Shown here in pieces: positions 36,701 to 46,100 of a DNA stretch of 64,000 nt. The position numbers and the translations under genes were made by a program. The stretch comes from Heligmosomoides polygyrus polygyrus. Taxonomy: Eukaryota > Nematoda > Chromadorea > Rhabditida > Heligmosomidae. Where the stretch lies: the NCBI GenBank assembly GCA_947396885.1, contig OX377204.1:89724728-89788727 (forward strand), in the 5' to 3' direction. The notes beneath the pieces are model-generated. The model saw only the letters and a program-made list of their open reading frames with translations. It did not search any database and was not told the origin of the DNA. Each line of letters begins with the position of its first letter. The first letter of the stretch is position 1.

Positions 36701-37107
36701 GTAAAACACGTTTTCTTTTAACATTTACACAGTTATTCGAAATTTCGATACGTGCGCTTAGCTTTTACAAGCCATGTTTAAACTCTGATGGGTTTAAGAG
36801 CTTTTATATATTCCTATGAGCAACGACTCTTTCGGCCCCTAACCTTTTATACATTACTTATTATTGGCATAAGTACATTGCTACGGGAGTTACCATATAA
36901 TCAGTGTAGCCAGATGGTAATTACTATAGTAATGGTAAGTTACCATAGTTAGTAAGTTAGTTAATGGATGATCACTTACATTAAAATTGGAACTATAGTA
37001 ATTACTATAGTTCCAATTTTAATGTAAGTGATCATCCATTCTACTGCTGCTTTTAACGGTTCTATTTGTTTGTCGACTTCGTTGGCGTTGTAGTGCACCC
37101 TAGAGTA

Positions 37108-37166
<59 letters not shown>

Positions 37167-40100
37167 ATATTTTTATTGCCAAAGCGCGACCTGAACCAAG
37201 AACCTCGATTCAGTGTTCACGCAACAGCCGGCACCTTCTCTGACTGCGCTATCGCGTTCCCCTAGAATCGGTAAACATTGCGGCTCTTTCTCATGAATAT
37301 CAATATGGACCGATTTTTGACAAAAGCAGCAGTAATATCCATCTAGGAATTAGTTCGTTTTGATTTGGAAGATGTTCACTTTAATTTCAAAAGCGTCAAG
37401 CTTTCTTAGAAGTGTGCCCATTGTGATTGAAAAAGTGTTCAGTTTGATATGAAAGCTGTCAAATTTGACGTGAAAATGGAAAACAAACGAGATTGAGTGG
37501 AGAAAAGCTCGAATGAGTCAGTCCAGCCCGGATCAGATCAGCAGAGTTTTGTCTCGTGTAGCCTGCTCTGATCCAGCAGATCTAAGTATGTCATCTTCCA
37601 TCAAAACCGAAGTATTCGAGGATAACGATGCGAACGTGCGCTCGAAAACCAATCTATTTCAGATAAAATACTCGAAGGAGCAGAAGAAGCTCACATTCCG
37701 TTTGATCTACCGGATCTTTCCTATGAAATTATCCAGTTGCCTTCCGGATACGGTGAGTCTTAGTCTTTACGGTCATTGTCTAAAAGTTCGAAAATGGTAC
37801 AAGAATTTGAAACCGTGACTTTCACACGTCAAAAGCAGAGAATGCTAACCAGTGAAGGGTCTCATGCGCACGTCTGAGCAGCGAAAGTGAATGACACTGC
37901 GCGAATCTCCACCCTTCAAATAGTACGCAGTGCATAGCAGCCCGCACAACACTGTCGCGTCGCCGAAAGTGCCGCAGGGAGTGCTATACTCCGCGTCGCC
38001 GACGCAGTCGCCGTGCCGCTGGCTCTCCAGCGGCGCAGGGCGCGCGTAGGCGGCGCTCTTTCGCTCGTCATGCAGGGCTCCCACGCTGTCAGCGACAGGA
38101 CAGTCGGCGACGGATCGAGGAAGTATAACATAAACTTTAGTCCTCTTGCCTACTTTCTGTTGCCGCGATGGAATCGCCACGATGAGTTTTGCAGAGCGAC
38201 GCGAAGAGATGTGAAGTTCTCGGAGTTCGTAATATCGCCTCAAGGGTGCGAACGGCAATCCGCCGAGGATCAACTCTAAATATCGCGCACAGAGCGAAAA
38301 AATATGCCATACCGGCGATAGACGTTGGACACATCGTGCATGCCGGGCGACACTGTTGCCGCGACCGGGGAGGAGTTCCCTCTGACTATTCGGCACAAAC
38401 AGAGCGCCGCGATGGCTTCGCGGTGATGGAACTATGCCGGCTTTAGGGGCCGTGAAAATTTATATGGAATCACGCAACCGCGAGTCGCAGCCAGCGGAGT
38501 TCATTACGAAAGTTATCCACTCTTTGCGAGGACCTACGCGAGGTGTTATTCATAATTCGTAATAATGGATATCTCCACTTGTATTAAGGTTTTGCCATTC
38601 AGTTCCTATAATAAAGTCTCTTTTTAAACAAAAGCTACCTTTCTTTTCCAACAACCTAGTAAATCCCAAGAATCGCAATCGTATCCATTCCGCGTTGACG
38701 GCGTTACTTCTGTTATTTAAAACAGCTTCGGCATTTACTGGGACAGTATCTAGCGCGACATCTACGTTTGATGCATCTGGTTACCTAACCCTTCAATGTT
38801 GTGGTCACCCTGTTCTCAAACTGCTAGCAATCCGTATGAATTGGAATAACTTTCAAAGATACTCCACATAAGGGCTTGTTCATAATTCCCGACAAGAGCA
38901 ACTCGTCGTCCGTGCAAGACATGAATATCGATTAAAACCGAGCGCGCGCCGTCGAAAAGTGTTTATACTCGAGCGTTGGCGCTGTCGCTCCAGTCGCTCT
39001 TGTCGCTGTTCATATTTCCACACGCCGCGCACGCTGCGCTCCAGTCGCTGTTGTCGCTGCTGTCGCGAAGTATGAACAGGCCCTAAGTCAACACCACCCC
39101 CCCCCCCCCTTCGACTATAATAGACTGACGAACAAACGGAGTTACGAAAAGGCGAGCGGCCTTATGAGTGTTCATAAAACTCGAGGTTTCCGAGATCCCA
39201 TTATCATCAGTAAATATTCCTTTTTCAGAAGTTCACATAGGGATGATGAGACCGCCGAAGTTCGACCCGTTATTGAAGTATCCAGTGCTCGTGGATGTGT
39301 TAGTTTACCTTCTCTTCATAGGCCTCAAATGAATTCGTTTTAAAGGGGGAGAGGCGGAGCCTGTGATATGCAATGAAACGCCTGTCAAAATCTTGAATTT
39401 TTATTTTTCGGCAGGTTTGAAACCTGTAAAAAATGTAACCCACACGGTATGTAAAATTTGCGGCTGCGCATAAAGTGATGTTTTTCTAACAGAGGAATGA
39501 TATCAGGTATAGTTGTGCTTTTTCAAAAATTTATAGAGTGAACTAGTAGTTGAATCAAAGGATATTTCTCCCTTCTTCGAACTCAGAATAATCCCATTTT
39601 TAGGGTTATTTGAATTCCGAATAGTCGAGCATTCAGATAAACCGTATAAGAAGAACCGTGAAATTTTTCTCGTTGTCCGTCTTACTCGAAATAGCTAACT
39701 TTATAGAATGCTACCTGTTGCAACAATACTAAATTTAATGATATATTCGTCAAGGATGAAAAAATAGGATGACAAAATTTCAAGTAAAAAACATGATTAC
39801 CTACATTCAAATTCTTTCATTTAAACTTTTAACTATTCAAAAGACATCTATTTAGACTTCTCGTTCAACTTTTAGTTATGGCGGTCCAAACAGCTGCAGA
39901 GTCCGCCGATCAACGCCGAGTCCAAATATGATTCATTTCTGCTCAAGTCTTGACGCAATTGTCATCTGGATAGATGCACGAGGAGCTTCTGATCGAGGTA
40001 ACTATGCGGTCTAATTTTGATAACATAACGAAGTTGAAGAACTGGACAATTTTATTGATAGGGTAAGAAACGGAAATCTTTTTGCACAGTTCCAACATTT

Positions 40101-43100
40101 TCCATTGTATCATCGAACTACCGAATTCATACTTATTATAGCTCGTTGCCAAGCAGTTAGAATTATGAATTGCTAATTAAGCGTTTCAAACCAGCCTACG
40201 ACCTGCAATCGAAACTAAGGCATTCGATTGATCCTTCAATACTATTCTGTTTCTGGAAAATTATCAGCTTTCGCGCATCCACAATGTATGAGTGTGCTGG
40301 TTCCCTGTGTTAGAAAGTATGCGCGCAATGCACGTGCGACGTAGCGGTAAGCTCCCATATCGGTTCATCGCATTGTGTGATCGATATGGGAGTTTTATCA
40401 TTGTCATTTTATCATTATTACATCGCGTCTCCTGTTACATGCGAACTAAACGCTCTCTTAGGCCTATGTAATGCCATCGCTCACCTCGAGCGAAGCGACA
40501 GACAGAGCGAGGAGCGATGCCGAAAAAAAAGCGAAAAATCGAACGCAATGTAAAGAAGAAAGGGGAGGATGACTTCATCGTTAGCGATGCAGGCCGACGC
40601 TGTGCTGAGCTCGGCGATGAGCCGGCATCGCTAGCGATGGGAGAGGGGCACAAGCGACGCTATGACACGCCGCTAGCGACGTATCGTAACTTTCCAAACC
40701 GCACAACCGGCACGCTCGTGTTCTCTCTCCAACACTCTGATACCGTCTCGTCGCGAATTGTGCCTGCTGCCCACGCCATCGCTCACCACTGAGTTACGGC
40801 ATCGCATAGGCCTTAGACATACTTCCGTCAACGCGATGCCATCGCGGCGCTTAATTCATGGCGATTCCGCCGCACGCGGTCGAGTAGTCAAAGGAAACTT
40901 CGCTGCGGCCACCGCAACAGTGGCGGTCGGCATGCGCGATGGTTTCCCGCGCTCATCGCGGGCATGACACACTTTTCGCGCCGCGCGCGATGTTTAGCGT
41001 TGGTCCTGGACAGGTCGTCGTCGCGCTTCCTTGCAGAGCGTGAGCGATGCGACGAGCGTGGGAAGTTCAAATTCTTTCGCGTCGCTCCGCAAAACTCATC
41101 GCGGCGAGGCGACAGGAAGTATGCACAAGCCTTCGGAATCTCCAGCTATTGTAGAAGATGGAGCGACGCGCTCGATTGTCGTAGAATGATCGGATGCCTT
41201 GCCCATCTCTGACGAGATTTTACGACGAGATGAGGGGTGTTGCGATCGTTGGACCCGCAGGCTGAGGTGAACGCCTTTGCTAGCTCCGTGTCGTCCACGG
41301 GCACGAAGGGTTCCCAGATCTTACCTAACCCAAGGGGACCCCGCGTATTGTCATTGTCGTAACGTATTGCCTACAACGTATTGATGGTCCTCCAGCTACC
41401 CGGGCTTGCCAAATCCCTTTACCTCTCGCCACCCGCATTGACTGCCCGATGCCACAGGGGAGAGACCCGATCCCGGGGAAACCAACTACCCACTCGATAT
41501 GTACATACACAACCGACAGCCAGGATATGAAGGGACTCACCCGATTCCTCCAGATGCACGCAAAACACAGTATGAGTTTCGTTCCACTTCCTAGTCGGAA
41601 GCATATCCGACAAACAGAAGGAGAGATGGAGAAGTGAATCCAGGAGTCCTCGTTGGAGCTTCTGAGGCCGCGGGGGTGAGCGTGACTCACTAGACCCTGC
41701 GGTTCTCTCCCGGTCCTCCTTCCCGTAGTGTCAGCAGTGAATCGCAGAGGCGAGGCCCCACGGCAGCCATCCGGAATGTTGAAGGAACCGAGAGGTCGGC
41801 AGACCTCGTCGCAGGAGCGCAGTACGTCGAATGCGGCACGCGCCTGTCGAAAAGGAGGCGGCGCGCCGATCGATGGTGCTGCGTCACCAGCTTTTCCATA
41901 CTCCCAGGCCGATCGCGACAAGGGGAGTTGAGCAGTACGCGTATTGTTGCCGTGGAATATTTCGTGAAGGTTAGAGAGATTGAACAACTCGAAGAAACAG
42001 CCAGCTGCCTGTCACCTCTGAGTTTAAAAACGTAACGGGGAAAGGGACAGCACATCAAGTTTCTTCCTCATCTATCCTTTCTCAGTCTATGACAGCTTCA
42101 TGTGCTGTGTGCAACTCGTGTTCTCTTTTCTGCTTTTCCTATGTTTTGATTGTTTTCGTTTGTTAGAATGTGTATGCATGGGGTTAATTCGTCTTTTACT
42201 CCTTTCGTTAAAGCGTATTATGAGGCTACCCTGAGTTACTCAGTAGCCAGAAAGTAAATGACAATTAGACAAAGCAGGCAAAAAGCGAATAAAGACCATA
42301 ATGCTCAGAAAGTCTGCTTCACTGTGCATAGTCTATATCCTATTCACCCGTTAAGCATTGTCCGAAGTGGGCTCGACAACCGTCAACGTATCGCAATCGA
42401 GGACGGCGGCACGCTAATGCAATCCAGGGAGAAGCCTGACGTACCCACCCATGAGCGCACTGAATTGTAATGGCTTATAATAGCGATCTACCCGACTGCT
42501 CTTCTTGCTTACTTGGGCTCTCATTCTCACTACAACAGAAAAAAAAACTGTTCACTTATTATACACGACTCGGCATACAATCGGTTAGTTGGATATGCTC
42601 TGAATTGTATAATCTGTAGTGAAATCGATAAAGTCAATCAAAATTGATCGATTGAGCAATATCATTGACAATCGAAGGTCATCACATTCGAGTTATTCCG
42701 ATAAACAAAAAGGGCTGTAGGACAGGGTGCGGTAGAGTCTTCATAGGGGTCGCCGTGAGGCCTATTCATCCATCCCATTAGTGCCATTCGCTCTCGTTGC
42801 TCGTCCTGAATTTCGACATTATGTTGGTCATGTATTCCTAGTTCATGGGAGCTATAACTTGTGCGCAGCTAATAATATTGAAAGACCTTCCGAATCGCTT
42901 CGGTTCCGTCTCGAAGTCGTGGATTACGCTGAAACCCTTGCTAGCGCTTTACCAAAGGTCACAATTAATTTAGGATGGAATGTGAAGGCTCCCGTTTACA
43001 AAGCTCTTGGTCAGTACGAAGCCATCGATACTATAGAAGCCGTAAAGTTAGTGAATCATAGCCTTTCTTCTGTTTTTCTTAAAGTTTTCTTAAAGATGAA

Positions 43101-46100
43101 CCGTTAGCAGTGTTGAGTTCTAGGTATCTCGCCACAAAATACGACTACATTGATAGCAAAAGAATGGCGGTATTTGGTTGGGTGAGTGTTAGCTTTACTG
43201 TACTCAAACAGTTTAGATGTACGTTAAAACGGAACCTGAAAAAATAACTGAACAAAGCATGCTAACTAAATGGGCCATTCCCTCGAAAATTGGAAAATTG
43301 AGTGAGCCTGTCGCGTTTGCGTTTATGCGTTTAATGCGTTTCGCAAACACGAGAGCTGTCACCGAATGGATTCCGTGGGAAGCCAGAAAAACTCGACGAC
43401 TCCCAACAACGCTTTCTGAATGCCTTGAACAGACGCTACAGCCTTCTTCCTGCCCCTTAAGCGTGGAGGGTCGAGTGTCAGGGAGGACGCATTGTCCACC
43501 CTGACACTCGACAGGGACCAGAGGAAACGTTACCGGCGCCCGCTCGAACAACTCTCGACCTGGTCAAATATGTCGATCGACACATCAACGTTGTCAAACC
43601 TTCTAGAAGCTGACAGGGACGCAGAGGGTGCTTGCCTGTCTTCTCTGGCCAACTCGGCAGCCAGTCCTGCTGCCACCGCTCAAGCTGAGCTCGTCTCCGA
43701 CCGCTCCCTCTGAGCGGTCAGGCGTCTTCGTCGCCATTGCCCCTCGCTGTTAGAGTGCAGAAGTGCAGAGTCGTCCGTTTGATAGATCCAGTCGCCGTCG
43801 TGCCATCGAGATACTTCGGCCTGGCTCGTCCATCGAAAGTCATTGTCGATAATATGAGTCTTCGCCAGAGGACCGAAGGATCAGTCATCAACGTCGTTCC
43901 TCGCCCCGATGGGCGATGCACAGGTAGCGCTGGGCTTCTGCCTGGCCTCGTCGGTCCTGACTTGGCATAGGTCACAGGACCTGGGCCAGGTAAGTCCTGC
44001 GGGTTACGGTCCTGAGTACCGGCATAGGTTGGGTGCAGCCTGCCCCTCTGACACATAGCATAGGTCGGTCACATGACTTGATTAGTGTATCATTTGGTAG
44101 TTACTATTTGTTAAGATAATTTATGAATCTACAAAGTCTAATATATCATCAATGAGGTGGTCTTCCAAAACTATCAAAGTGTCAAACGTAAAGCCATCAA
44201 AGCGTCGCAAGTGGGTCGGGGGACGCTCCGAGCAAAGGGCTTCTCCCGGAGAAAGTCCCCTAGAGACGCTATCTTGTGGGTACATCAAGTCGCATGGATA
44301 AAACTCGCGGCAGTCGAAGATCCGCCAAGGGCCTAGGGTAAAGTTACCGAGTGGCAGTCGTCGGGTCCACTGGTGCGAGTCGCGGGTCTAAGCTGCCACA
44401 GCTCGGGCCGTGGATGGGGCCCCAGCCTCCACGGATGCGAGGGCGGAGGACTCCTCCCCCGCGACACGACAGTGTGGCTCGGCGCACCGCTCCGTGACGG
44501 AAGAATGAAAGCGCCCTAAAAAAGCACTGGACATAAATCTCAGTTAGTTTTTCGAGGCAGCTTTGTCTGATATCGTTGCCTCGTTATCGATTTGAAGAAC
44601 CAACAAGAGTATAATTTACTTTAAAAAAGCCGTGTTCGTTTAATCATACCTGTTTAGTCCTATGGAGGATTCCTCAGCACACATATCGCTATACGTGACC
44701 AGGGCAAAACGTTTAAATGCGCCATAGCAGTATCACCAGTGGTTGACTTCATGCTTTACGGTATATTCTGAGCTTTGTCTTTTACGTTTTACAGCAATGC
44801 GCTGAGGTTTCTATCAAATCCTTTGTTTCACTTTCTATGTCGCTAACAAGGTTTTTATAGATAGCGCTTACACTGAGAGATATATGGGTATTCCACTTGA
44901 AAACCAAGGAGCCTACAATGTAAGTGTTTGAAGATAATAATAAATAAATAGTGAGTACGTATGTTTTGAAGCATTTGATTGCCTTTTAGGAAAGTCAACT
45001 GCTCAACAAAGCGGCGCATCTGAAAAACGTCAAATATGTGCTAGCGCATGGAGAAGCCGATGGTGAGGCTTTTCTTCTTTCTTCCTTTATTTGTATTTTT
45101 GCTCCTAGCAGCTCATTAACCGTTTTCCAGACAGACTTATCATTGCATATTCTTTTAGATAACGTTCACTTCCAAAACAGTGCGCTCCTGTCGGAGGCAT
45201 TACAAGCTGAACTTATTCATTTTAAGCAACTCGTAAGTCACTGAAACTTTAAAAGTTTTTTTTTGCCTTTTCTTCTTAGACTTCACAGAGAAAATTGGAA
45301 TAGAATTAGAATTTAGAGGAGACTTCAGAACGCGTGAAAGTGAACAATAATAAGAGCAATATTATTTATTTATTTATTAGTTGCAATTTTTGATTACACA
45401 AGAATCGTAGAATTACTTTGAGCCTAACCAGGAGACTACTCAACGGTAGGTTGGAGCGGCCCAAGTGTTGTGTACGGGCAGAATCGCCTCTCTCTGAGAA
45501 ATAACAAAATGCAAATATCTCGACGCCAACACAACTTTGCGCAGTATTAGGTACAACGGAAGCTGGGCCGTTGGCGGCTCAACCCTCTGCCTGTGCGCGA
45601 AGGGGGGGGGGGTTCAAGTTGGCTGACAGCAACGATGACGAGCAAGCGGTGGTGGCGCAGTGGGTAGAGAGGCGGCGTACTCCCCATGATGGCTGTTTCC
45701 AGACAACTTGAGCCAGCCCTCGGCGTGCAGGCCTAACGCCGCCAACAGTCCAACTTCCGTTCTTAACTCTGCGCAGAGTTGTACTGGGGTCGAGATAATT
45801 GCATTTTGTTGTTTCCTAGAGAGAGGCGAGTCTGCCCATATATAATACTTGGGCCGTTCCGACCTACCGTTGAGATAATCCCCTGGTAAGGCCAAGATTG
45901 TTATTATATCTTTATCCGGCCAACGTTTCGGTGCAACTACCCACAGAGCCTGGAAAAACAAGGGAATTTGGGGAGGTTATTCACTCGAGGATCACTTGCA
46001 AGCCATAGAAGTCTAAAAAAGTAGAGTTGAAACGAGACAGAACGCATATGGTACAGCACTAGCTAACCTTAGGATAGCAGCTGAAAGGCTGTCACATCAC

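Noticed and set aside
37845..38396. 183-codon minus-strand frame
   Set aside because: It lies in CG-rich palindromic repeats with frames open on both strands and shows no domain; a composition effect.
41325..41987. 220-codon minus-strand frame, longest unassigned in the window
   Set aside because: No recognisable domain, no splice-consistent neighbours, and overlapping open frames on the other strand in GC-rich DNA. Not supported as a gene without transcript data.
42781..43107. 108-codon frame considered as one exon
   Set aside because: Only its second part (42974-43046) matches the S9B family and has proper splice sites; the first part is intron read in the same frame.
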